Below, piece by piece: positions 54,378 through 64,000 of a stretch of DNA of 64,000 nucleotides. How positions within the stretch are numbered: the stretch's first letter is position 1; every line of letters begins with the position of its first letter. The translations under genes were made by a program, and so were the position numbers. Under the pieces are notes generated by a model, which did no database searches, had not been told where the DNA came from, and was given only the letters and a program-made list of their open reading frames with translations. The DNA lies in NCBI RefSeq assembly GCF_963855985.1, contig NC_087091.1, positions 13,212,154 through 13,276,153 on the forward strand. The letters are read 5' to 3'. The DNA comes from Ostrinia nubilalis (Eukaryota; Arthropoda; Insecta; Lepidoptera; Crambidae).

Positions 54378-56002
54378 CAGTGTGAGTCACGTTAAAGTGT
54401 ACATATGAAAATAGGTGAAACTAGACCTATTTTTATCGACAAAAAATAGGTCAAAATTTTTTTGAGATTTTTTTTTAATTTATTATAGATTTTTTTTTCT
54501 TCCAATTACTTATTTTAAAGAAATCGTAATAACTTTTAAACTAAGAGGTATATCCTGATAAAATAAAAACAGTAATAATGCTAAATAACAGACGATACTA
54601 AATAAATACATAAAATACTCAGAAAATGCCAACAAATAATAAAAAATGATACTTTTTGAAAAAAATCTGCTTAAAAATTCGTGTTTTTTTGGTTATTTGA
54701 TAAATTTCTCCAAAAAATGCCCCTATAACAGGTGTTTTTTATGACTTTTTATTATTTTCTATCGTATTACCTTTGTAAAACCAAAAATCGCATGTCTCTA
54801 TCCCTATCACAACATTTGCTATGATCGTTCGAACTAAGCCTCTCCGGGCGCGCCATTCAACGCTTCGTTAACAACGAAACTGAAAGTGGCTCTACATTTG
54901 TAAATTTGATAAAGATAAGTCAGATTTCAAATAAAAACAAAAGATTTCGAAGTAAAATAAGCATTTTAGTTAAAATTAAAATTGTCCCTACCTGTAGCGG
55001 AGAATAATGTGGTGGCAGGCCTTTGTTCGAACGATCATAGCAAATGTTGTGATAGGGATAGAGACATGCGATTTTTGGTTTTACAAAGGTAATACGATAG
55101 AAAATAATAAAAAGTCATAAAAAACACCTGTTATAGGGGCATTTTTTGGAGAAATTTATCAAATAACCATAAAAACACGAATTTTTAAGCAGATTTTTTT
55201 CAAAAAGAATCATTTTTTATTATTTGTTGGCATTTTCTGAGTATTTTATGTATTTATTTAGTATCGTCTGTTATTTAGCATTATTACTGTTTTTATTTTA
55301 TCAGGATATACCTCTTAGTTTAAAAGTTATTACGTTTTCTTTAAAATAAGTAATTGGAAGAAAAAAAATTCTATAGTAAATTAAAAAAAAATCTCAAAAA
55401 AAATTTGACCTCTTTTTTGTCGATAAAAATAGGTCTAGTTTCATCTATACTCAACATCAAATAAATCGCACCTTCCGCGACGCGAACTTTAAAGATTTTC
55501 TTCTGACACAATCATGGTGCCCCAACAGTATTGGTGTTATTTGAAAGCCCAATAAATAAACTTAAAGAAAAACACATTTAATTTTTTTATAAACACTTAA
55601 CAGGTACCATAAATGTGACTTGAAAAAAGGCCTCACTTGGGGCTCCCCTCTGGGAACAATTAGACCAATTTTTGTGGTTATAAAACCAAATAATGATCTT
55701 ACGTATCCTTTTTAACAGATAGATAGCGATTAATCCCAATTTAACAGTTTTATAGGCATAAAAGTTGGCTCAAGCGTAACTACCTATTTTTTGAAAAAGT
55801 GACTCTGGATCCTTCTAAAAACACATTTTTGGGGTAAAAACCTTTCCTTTAATGAAATGAAGTTTAGAACTAGGCTTTCAAATGGAACCAATGTTGCTGG
55901 GAAGCGGGGATGCATACGTTTGAGAAGTGCTTGTTGCGGGAGGTGCGATTTATTTGATGCCGAGTGTATTTTCATATGTACACTTTAACGTGACTCACAC
56001 TG
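54378..56002. mobile_element. TA-flanked foldback element with nested MITE
   Basis: Ends CAGTGTGAGTCACGTTAAAG, exactly inverted at the right end, with TA at 54376-54377 and 56003-56004. Two arms of roughly 420 bp (about 54412-54830 and 55026-55445) are near-perfect inverted repeats around a 195-bp centre. The right terminal segment is split by the MITE at 55448-55966. Without it the element is about 1.1 kb. Non-coding; the ends suggest a Tc1/mariner-type source. Confidence 0.85.
55448..55966. mobile_element. about 519-bp MITE, copy 2, nested
   Basis: Same unit as 33406-33923. It splits the right terminal segment of the larger foldback, and TA stands on both sides (55446-55447, 55967-55968), so the outer element was there first and this family duplicates TA. 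Confidence 0.85.
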
Positions 56003-56227
56003 TATTCAGAATCACGTAGGTACCTACATGTGATCGTGGTGTTTTATCTTTGTAAAAAGGACGACGCGTCTACGTACTCATCGGATGTAATTTTATATGA
56101 GTGTGTTTGAAATTACTCGTATTAGGAAATATTAGAATATAAATTAATAATAATAATAGCACTTAGATTAAGTTTAAATACGATGTAAATATTGATTGTC
56201 TTATAGTGTATGTCTTGTTGGTTGTCT

Positions 56228-56260
56228 ATTAAATAAATTAATAAAAAAAAAAAAAAACAC
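56228..56260 (+). repeat. A-rich tail of a possible retroposed sequence
   Basis: ATTAAATAAATTAATAAAAA and further A's. No recognisable body upstream. Confidence 0.4.
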
Positions 56261-56821
56261 TCCTTGTAAATACTAGTCGGATCTAGATCTAAATTGCACA
56301 ATTATTATGATACTATGTGTCTATACATTTCGATTTGTCGGGCTCACGTGATATGCTTATAAGGATTAACAAACGTGTTATAAATAACAAGAATTCAGTA
56401 AAATAAAATAAAATGTTTTTGTTAATTAATTCACTTACATTTGTCCTCATTTCAAGAAATACACAAGTTTAACATATTAAGCTTTAGAGGAAAACATTTG
56501 AATTATAATGATACCGGGACAGATGAAACTAAATAAAAGCTAAAATAAAATACGAAACTATCGACAGATCACGGTAAAAGTTAAAATGAACCTGGAAATA
56601 TTTCTTCCAGTCGATCCGAAGCCGCTCCAATCGGCTTACCAACAAAAAGAGCGCGCAATCAGCGGCGATCCACTTTCAAGCGAGTTTCATTTTCCTCTCG
56701 GAACTAATTAAGCTGATATAGGTCAGGACTCAGGCCTCCTGCAATTTGTAAGGGTTTATAGTTTTCAAGCTCTGCTGCAGCTAGCCTGCGATCATGGCTT
56801 AGGTATTGTTACGGAATAGAT

Positions 56822-56999
56822 TTACCGCCGCGCCGTCGCCGCACCTTTGCACTTTTCATATGCACCGAGTAAAACCGCCACCGCGCCATCAAAGCATAAT
56901 TTCGCCCGCGGCGCGGCGGCGGCACGGCAGCGGTGTTCACGCGGCGCGTATAAACAGTGCAAACGCGCGGCGACGGCGCCGGCGTCGCGGTAGCGGCGT
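56822..56999. mobile_element. GC-rich foldback element
   Basis: CGCGCCGTCGCCGCACC...TTTGCAC on the left is complemented by GTGCAAACGCGCGGCGACGG on the right. Composition is far from the flanks. The open frame across it is a by-product. Confidence 0.6.
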
Positions 57000-57086
57000 C
57001 GTGTGCAGGAGCGCTAAATAGGCTCTATATGTGAGTGGAAACACGTTAATGGTTAAAAGTTTCCTAAAATGTTTACTTCTCTTACG

Positions 57087-57230
57087 TAGGATGTTCACCC
57101 GCAAGGTGGACCGGGAAGGCGCTGGATGCAGGTCGCTACTAACTAGTCGTTATGGAAGTCATTGGGTGAGGCCTATATTCAGTAGTTGATATCCTATTAT
57201 GGCTGAAATGATGATGGTGATGATGATTTC
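57087..57230 (+). mobile_element. RTE-clade LINE 3' end
   Basis: GATGTTCACCCGCAAGGTGG through GGGTGAGGCCTATATTCAG and an (ATGATGGTG)-type tail; same 3' end as at 17130-17335. Confidence 0.75.
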
Positions 57231-57749
57231 TTCTCTTACTGTCTCTCATTCTTACCATCGGTAGAACAAAGGCACATCAAATAGAAAAACTAAAAGTTTT
57301 TAAATTTTTGCTGGATAACGTCATGAATAAAGTAAATTATTGTACTTGTCTCTATTTCATGCATGTCCTTGTTCTACAGAATATGTGGCTTTCGTATCTT
57401 TTTTAATAAAGTCCTTTTTTAACTGACTCCAATATACTGTAAAATGTTTGTTGTCTCTCGGGAAACTGTTTTGAACCGCTGCCTATATTTTGCTCTCATA
57501 TTTTTTACATTTTCTGTCTGTTTCTAAAACCGTATAAAACTATACTATATTAACTATTAAAGGGTAAATAACCCTATTAGGGTGTCCCATTTTGAAACCC
57601 TTCATGCGTGCAGCGGGGCCTGAGCCCTGAACATCACTCAAACCTTCGGGTTGTCGCGGTAGGATCTGAATAATGAATCATAATGTAATGTACAAATGTA
57701 CATGTAAACCAAGATATAAGGGATCGGAAAATTGATGATGAATGTTCGT

Positions 57750-57835
57750 CGTTCGTTTCAGCCTAATGACGTCCACTGCTGGACAAAGGAGTACTTCCCG
57801 CGACTTTCACCAGATCATCGGTCCACGTAGTAGTT
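57750..57835 (-). mobile_element. RTE-clade LINE 3' fragment
   Basis: CGTTCGTTTCAGCCTAATGA then CGTCCACTGCTGGACAAAGG match the (CGAA)-tailed 3' end at 49400, with an internal deletion. Confidence 0.75.
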
Positions 57836-60364
57836 TTTAACCGACTTCAACAAAAACTACGAGGTTCTCAATTCGGTTGTTGAGTTCAAGCATCGTTTCT
57901 GAATACGGGCGTAAGCTGCGTGCAGAAGTATAGTGCTGTCGCACATCAGACTATACAATTTTGTTGCAAAATAGCATGTATTACAACGAGATAAGACGCC
58001 ACTTTGTTTTCTTTGTGTTGTCGTCTCTGGATACCTACATATAATAATATAATATACATGTGGATAATTCTGATTTCCAATTCGCACCCAATTTGCTGAA
58101 TCAGGGAGCGCATATTTCGACGATACGTTTGCAATATTGCGCATAAATTGGAGGCAACAACGGTCAGATTGGACATTCATAATTCAGCGCGCCCTGTATC
58201 GAGCCTTAGCAGATTTGATACAGGTTTTATTGAAGTTGTGTCGATTGCTGAAGTGGAAGAACTTCATGACGATGTTATTAAATGAGTGTTATTACAGCAT
58301 TGTTGTTAGTAAATTAGTAAAAAGAGTAGTAGTTTTTGCTTTATAAGGAAAATTTTACCTTTTTATAATGTTAATAATTATGTGCTAGTTAGAGATAAAT
58401 CATCTCTGGCAGGCAATATTAGACGAAAGTCTTAAGAAATGTTCGAAATTTTTTCAATCAATAAACATTTCGTTTTGGTTAAATAGGCAGGTACAGAAAA
58501 GATCTTCATAACATGTTACTAATTAGACGAAGTGTTAGTTTAATTTCGTTTCACAAAAATCCAATAATACTCGTAGCATCGCAAGCGTCTTAACAGCTCC
58601 TATAATGTCTTTATTAATTAAATCCGCAAGGGAGCATTTATTACCGTTCGGCAACCGCGGCTTTTACGGGTTTGTAAATTATTACGCACTATTTACCGCC
58701 TCTACCGTTATTGGACGCGGCGACAGCTGGCCTGGATTACTTTCGGCTTATACGATGCGCTATAGCTGTCAATTTGTCCTTACAAATAATTGTTTTCGGG
58801 AATCGTCTGTCTTTGTGCGGAATTCTTTCAAGGAAAATAATATAGGCATTTTATAACTTCTACGAAATTCACATTAGATCACTACTCACAAATACCAATA
58901 TCCAGACGTCATGTCAAGCATTATGAACACTGTGATGCTTAAATAGCTATAATAAGACCTATTTTGCGATTCAGATTTATAGGCCGATGTGCTACTAATA
59001 TTATAAATGCGAAAGTTTGTGTGGATGTTTGTTACTCTTTCACGCAAAAACTGTTGAACGGATTTTGATGACTTTACAGTATTATTGTTTATAACCCAGA
59101 ATAACATATAGGCTATAATTTATGACGATCTGTGACAAAGTAATTTTCACGCGGGCAAAAGCTCGTACCTTATATGAATCAGAATCCACCTGGAATAAAG
59201 AGGTAATTAACGCTGTCATCTATGAATAGTCTTGAGATATTGGGTCTGGGACATAAGATATGCGGCTCCTGATTGAAATCTTGGAACTACTATAATTACT
59301 ATAGAGATATAGGTACATGTCCCAAGATTATGGGCTGGAATCTAATGGATGAAGGTATGTAGATATTGTACTATAATCTATTGTCGGCGACACAACTAGG
59401 CCAGTGTTTAGTGGAGCAGGTAACTGACACAGATTAATTAATTTGGAAATTTGTAGGTACACTTAATATCAATCTGACTATAGTGGTTATCATAAAGGTA
59501 TTCGCATTGATACAATATTGATCAGCTTCATAAAATGCTTAATGTAAAATATATATTTTTTTAAATGAATCTAATTTGATGTATCTCTTACAAAAATATG
59601 ATAACGATACCTACTTACTTACTGTAAAGTTGTAAAAACTTATTTGGTAATAAGTTACACACAGGATTTTCAGAGAAAATAAAAGAAAACCTTAGCATTT
59701 ATCCAAATCCGAGTTTTCAGCTGCTACCAAAATAGTAGATTTGAGGAGAAGTTATTCATTTATGCTGAAAAATATTTAACACAGAATGACAGATTTACGC
59801 TATTTCTTAAAAGCCTGTACAAAATTGGATCTTTGGAGCAATGAGATCATCGAGTTATTAAATGATATACCTAAAGTGGAATACTAGGTTTATTTCCATT
59901 AATTGTTTTTCCTATTTAGCAACGAAATATTAGGTATGTTAGGGTTTTAGCCTGAATTCATAAAATTTTATTATAATTGAGTAAAGTTATATTTTCCCTA
60001 TTAACTCATTTCTAGACAACTGTTCCTCAAAATCTCTCCAATTTTCTTTGAAATTACATAGTATCGTACTTAATGAAAATTTTACGTTAAATTACTTTGT
60101 TCATCATACGTAGTAATTTCGCTAAATATTGCGTGTTACAAAGTCACCACTTTGGCATGCAAATCAGACATGAATAATGTATTAAGAACAGTGAACTTTT
60201 GCACAAGTAAAGACCTGAGTTTTTAAATACACTGACGTCGGCGAGCAATTACAGCTTTTTGCAAAGGTGAGAATACTCAGTAAAACGCTTTAGCCTGCTC
60301 ACTAATAATAGTTCCCACTGTGCAGCGTAAATGAACTATTTTGGTGACAAAACAATTGTGTTGA
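57836..60364. other. no gene recognised; one dispersed repeat
   Basis: AT-rich. 58988-59167 is a common lepidopteran repeat (ATTATAAATGCGAAAGTTTG, CACGCAAAAACTGTTGAACG, TTTTCACGCGGGCAAAAGC). Otherwise only short chance frames. Confidence 0.5.
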
Positions 60365-60927
60365 TTAAACCCATTACCGCCCGCCGTACAATAAATGGTA
60401 CACAACTTTAAGTTACGATAACAGTTACTTAATGAGGATTTTTTACTCTGGCAATAATTACAATTGGTCATCAAAGTTCTATGCATTAGGTGTATACATG
60501 AAACGGAACGTAATTGTAAAATTATATGTGGGTAATTTGCAATTTCATGTCAGTGATTTTAATCCTATCTCTCGGTGAGTACTTTTTTATTTTTACACTA
60601 ATTTTAAGTTACACAAAATGGCAAAAAGTGTTGTTGTTTAGTCTATAACATCATAACCTAATATAAAATACATAAAAAAGTTAATTTCATAAAAAGTTTT
60701 TCAAGTTATAACACTCAAAGTGCCGCTGTACAATGTTTGGTACAATGGGCGTTTGGCATATAATGTAAGACCAAACGGTAAAGATAATTTTGTTAGAGTA
60801 TAAAGCTGTTTGCTCATATTTTTTACGCGTAATATTTGTTTTATGACTTGTTTATATTTTTATAATAACCTTGATCCTTCTTTCTGGGTTTTCAGGCGAC
60901 AAGAGTGAATCCCTTTAGCATTATAAA

Positions 60928-62730
60928 ATGGCTAACAGACGTATTTACACACAAGAAAAAAACTATTTTGGTTTACAAGAAGCCATACACGACATTCTTA
61001 GCCAGGATAGTGACGATGATGCTATTTACGACGTTATTATGTTGCCACCTAATCCAGATGTTGTCACTGATGAAGAGGAAGGTGGCGAGGATAACTTATA
61101 TCAAAATGAATTACCTCAAGATGTTCCTGGTAATGTAGAAGTTGTTACTCGCAGATGTACTACCTTCGAAGATGAATGGAGCAGCGGTGACGATGAACCC
61201 CTCATAGCATTTGCGTCATCATCTTCCTCTCAAAATGTGCCAAAGAGAAGAAGAGTTCAAGATTTACAAACTTGGAGAAAGTGTGTGCCAATATACTCTG
61301 TTTCTCGGTCTTCCACAGAAGATATAGCTTTTGAAGAACGATGTTCTAATGTTTCAGCTATCCTAAAAGATCTGACTCCTGTAAAAGTCTTCGAATGTCT
61401 TTTTGACGACGAGGTACTGGAACTTATCGCAACTCAAAGCACAATATATGCTGGGCAAAACAATAGGCATGATAAAGCTTTTACCAAGGAGGAACTTCAA
61501 AAATTCCTAGGCATACTTATAATTTCCGGTTACCATAAATTGCCTAGTGAGAGGTCATATTGGAGCTTAGATGATGATCTAGGTGTGACATTAGTTTCAG
61601 AGTGTCTGTCAAGAAACAGATTTTTGGAAATAAAAAGAAATCTGCATTTTGCAGACAACACTTTGGCCAATACCTCTAACGATAAAATGTTCAAATTGAG
61701 ATCGCTTTGTGATATTCTACAAAGAAAACTTTGTCAATTTGGAATGCTACATAAAGATTTATCGATTGACGAATCTATGGTTAAATACTATGGACATCAT
61801 TCAGCGAAACAATTTATAATGGGTAAACCTGTACGATATGGATATCGTAATTGGGCGTTGACTAGTTACGATGGCTATTGTTACACATTTGATGTATATT
61901 GCGGAAAATCTTCAGAGGCTACCACCGATCCTCTTGGCTCTCGTGTTGTGAAAGGTTTATTGAGTAAAGCGCCAACAAAACCTGAAGAACATGTAGTCTA
62001 CTTTGACAACTTTTTTACCAATTACGACCTACTCGTCGACCTAAAGAGGCTTGGGTACAGAGCTACTGGATCCTTACGTGAAAACAGAACGAAACGGTGC
62101 CCTTTGATTACATCTAAAGATATGCGCAAAAAGCCTAGAGCTGAACATGACCACAGATTCGATAAGACAAACGAAATTTTATTGGTAAGATGGAAAGACA
62201 ATAATGTGTGTACGATTGGAACAAATTTTGATACTTTGGAACCATTCGGGAAAGTCAAAAGATGGTGTTCCACGAAAAAACAAAAAGTAGACGTTAACAT
62301 ACCTCACGTATTCCAGAGTTACAATAAGGGAATGGGTGGAGTAGATCAGATGGATCAGTCTATAGGACTTTACCGAATTGGGGTGAAAGGAAAAAAGTGG
62401 TGGTGGGTCTTGTTCACTTATATGGTGGACATGACCATTTCGAATGCATGGAGACTGCACTGCATAGCAAACCCGGACTGTCGCATGGATCAGCTTGCAT
62501 TCCGCAGACATATAGCACGCACGTATTTGAGCCTTAAAAAGCTCAATAAGAGTAGAAAGTCTTCCTCTACAATTGATGGAGAAGAGAGAATAAATAATGG
62601 GCACAACCCGGAAAAACTACCTAACCCGCTTAGATGTACTGTGTGCTCCAACAGAGTCAAAACAACTTGTGGCAAGTGCCTGAAAACGCTGTGCCTCGAT
62701 AGAGGATGCTTTGCTCAATATCACTCCTAA
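60928..62730 (+). CDS. piggyBac transposase
   Basis: 600 codons, uninterrupted. An acidic N-terminal region (ILSQDSDDDAIYDV) precedes the DDE domain. Catalytic Asp candidates are D281 (LSIDESMVKYYGHHS), D360 (VVYFDNFFTNYDLL) and D473 (GMGGVDQMDQSIGLYRI), spaced 79 and 113, close to the piggyBac spacing. The C-terminus (about 570-600) is a Cys-rich finger, CTVCSNRVKTTCGKC then LKTLCLDRGCF, as in piggyBac transposases, used for terminal-repeat binding. It cuts and pastes DNA at TTAA without footprint. The gene sits between matching terminal repeats, so the copy may still be mobile. I chose MANRRIY as the start, since the acidic region needs it; an overlapping frame at 60905 is not coding. Confidence 0.95.
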   Translation: MANRRIYTQEKNYFGLQEAIHDILSQDSDDDAIYDVIMLPPNPDVVTDEEEGGEDNLYQNELPQDVPGNVEVVTRRCTTFEDEWSSGDDEPLIAFASSSSSQNVPKRRRVQDLQTWRKCVPIYSVSRSSTEDIAFEERCSNVSAILKDLTPVKVFECLFDDEVLELIATQSTIYAGQNNRHDKAFTKEELQKFLGILIISGYHKLPSERSYWSLDDDLGVTLVSECLSRNRFLEIKRNLHFADNTLANTSNDKMFKLRSLCDILQRKLCQFGMLHKDLSIDESMVKYYGHHSAKQFIMGKPVRYGYRNWALTSYDGYCYTFDVYCGKSSEATTDPLGSRVVKGLLSKAPTKPEEHVVYFDNFFTNYDLLVDLKRLGYRATGSLRENRTKRCPLITSKDMRKKPRAEHDHRFDKTNEILLVRWKDNNVCTIGTNFDTLEPFGKVKRWCSTKKQKVDVNIPHVFQSYNKGMGGVDQMDQSIGLYRIGVKGKKWWWVLFTYMVDMTISNAWRLHCIANPDCRMDQLAFRRHIARTYLSLKKLNKSRKSSSTIDGEERINNGHNPEKLPNPLRCTVCSNRVKTTCGKCLKTLCLDRGCFAQYHS

Positions 62731-62738
62731 GCGCCCAT

Positions 62739-63196
62739 TGTACAGTCGCGGAATGAAAAGGTTCGTCAGTTTTCAAATTGATTCCTTCAACGAATCGCGA
62801 GCACATATTACCTTTTGAAACTATTTTACAGAATAATCTCGAGTTAGAGAAAATAATCTTTAACTGTTCGTCAGTAAAGTTCAAAATTATTCAGATCAAA
62901 GTTGTTTGACAATTTAACTTGTCAAGAAGATTATTATGACTGAAAAACTAAAACCTTCTTGTTGGTTCAACCTGCCATTATCTATTAAATAAAAAAAACT
63001 ACACTTTGTAACATTTCATTGATGGGATAGAAAAATAAACAAGCAAAACCTTATTCGTTAACAAACGTCATATTTATTTAAATGTTAGCAGCACTGTTTC
63101 TTGCACGGTTATGTTGGCAGGTTTGACTCTTACAGTACCTAGTGCAAGCGAAAACCGACACTAAGGTGACGAACCTTTTCATTCCGCGACTGTACA
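62739..63196. repeat. 30-bp perfect inverted repeat around the 3' non-coding part of piggyBac
   Basis: The arms at 62739-62768 and 63167-63196 are exact reverse complements, starting TGTACAGTCGCGGAATGAAA. They lie just after the transposase stop and near the right end, with about 400 bp between. Confidence 0.9.
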
Positions 63197-63345
63197 AAGT
63201 TTAGTACACCCATAAAAATCTAAGCTCTGATTTTGTTTTTGGTTTTCTTCATTTTTTATGTTTTTATGGAAGTGTTTTTATAACGAAAATAAACATTGGT
63301 TAAATAAAATTTAGCGTGGTTTTCATTTGGGCGTTAATGGGTTAA

Positions 63346-64000
63346 ACAAAATGCTGTATTAAATTCATATTAATTTAATCACTTCACAATGTAAACAATC
63401 TGTGAAATAATGGTTACAAAGATGATAATGCTATGGTATTTACATTAAGAAAAAACTTTATTATTCATCCAAATAAAAATAGATTGAATGCTGCCCGAGA
63501 ATTAATTTGTCTCTACTAGGTCGACAATAAATTACAATTTTAAGTTCCAGAGATTAAGTAAACTAATTACTTACTGCATCATTTCCAGAATATTCATGAA
63601 AGATATAATTCAACTTTTATTTCATTATCTAGTTGTTTTAAAGTGATAATTTTATCTTTCTTTGTAAGATGTGTCCAATAAAATTATTATTATATTATTA
63701 TAATAAAAAGAGCTGCGTAATATTTAAAAGTAAATTTTAAAATAAACTTTATTTAACTATTGAAGTTATACGTTGATTGACACGTCTATCAGTTTACCTA
63801 AACTTGAAAACTTAAACAAAATATCATATTCCTTTTTAAATTATTTACTGTATTTTATCTTTGACATTAAACTTTGAAAACCTCCACAAGTACCACATTA
63901 AGCAAAACAGTAAACGCCTTACGCTAGCAAAATTGACATAACATGCACAATCCACTTTAATATGTTCATTTTGCATAAGCCGACCACGTAATAAGCATCG
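63346..64000. other. no gene recognised
   Basis: AT-rich flank; nothing coding. Confidence 0.5.

Larger units (their letters stand above)
60369..63341 (+). mobile_element. near-complete piggyBac element
   Basis: Flanked by TTAA at 60365-60368 and 63342-63345. Terminal inverted repeats are CCCATTACCGCCC on the left (60370-60382, after one extra A) and CCCATTAACGCCC on the right (63329-63341). Subterminal copies of a GTACAATGTTTGGTACA-like word sit at about 60386, 60727 and 63192. One intact transposase gene lies inside. A 30-bp perfect inverted repeat brackets the 3' non-coding part. AATAAA at 62988 probably ends the transcript. Confidence 0.85.

Noticed and set aside
60277..60486. 69-codon minus-strand frame at the left end of the piggyBac element
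   Set aside because: It spans the terminal repeat and TTAA junction and has no domain; a chance frame.

Overview
The window reads as moth or butterfly (ditrysian Lepidoptera) nuclear DNA. It has AT-rich non-coding sequence, GC-rich exons separated by kilobase introns, and a dense load of repeats typical of that order: RTE-type LINE fragments ending in short tandem repeats, tRNA-derived SINEs, TA- and TWA-flanked MITEs, piggyBac and hAT elements, and the dispersed repeat family that starts ACCGGCCAAGTGCGAGTCGG and ends TACGGAACCCTAAAAA. There is no bacterial-style operon, CRISPR array or canonical tRNA gene.

The one large host gene is on the + strand, from 13908 to 37122. I assembled 22 coding exons with matching GT-AG splice sites and phases. 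They total 3978 nt, an exact multiple of three, giving 1325 residues plus a stop. Domain order is PDZ, long Ser/Gly/Pro-rich linker, C2, RhoGAP, low-complexity tail. This is the architecture of the presynaptic organiser Syd-1 (RhoGAP100F in Drosophila). The 5' end is incomplete: the first exon found begins in phase 0 without a clear initiator, and I could not identify upstream exons in 1-13907. The 3' UTR follows, with AATAAA signals at 37592 and 37913.

The most striking feature is repeated local exon duplication inside this gene. Exon 6 occurs as four near-identical 121-nt copies at an exact 160-bp period (starts 21246, 21406, 21566, 21726), each with its own acceptor and GTAAGT donor, followed by two decayed copies. 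The exon runs from phase 1 to phase 2, so joining two copies shifts the frame and reaches a stop; any open transcript must use only one. Exon 13 has a downstream partial copy with the same property (27284-27431) plus a relic. Exon 21 has at least three relics in the next intron, and exon 1 leaves faint relics.

Region by region: 1-13.9 kb holds no supported gene, but has a Harbinger-like MITE (2105), a 1-kb TIR element (9856), another Harbinger-like MITE (11121), a SINE, a foldback element (12426) and a perfect 29-bp hairpin (13577). The syd-1 introns carry RTE pieces, a 2.28-kb TIR element with TTAT target duplication (23851-26127), a TTAA-flanked piggyBac-type MITE (30727) and a hAT MITE with 8-bp duplication (32943). 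From 38 to 47 kb there is non-coding DNA with dispersed repeats. At 47281 a short exon encodes the start of a THAP zinc finger, and 48852-49193 may be the tail of the same gene. A 592-codon RTE reverse transcriptase lies on the minus strand at 49404-51182. A 1.6-kb TA-flanked foldback element at 54378-56002 contains a nested MITE. A near-complete piggyBac element with an intact 600-residue transposase, terminal repeats and TTAA flanks spans 60369-63341.
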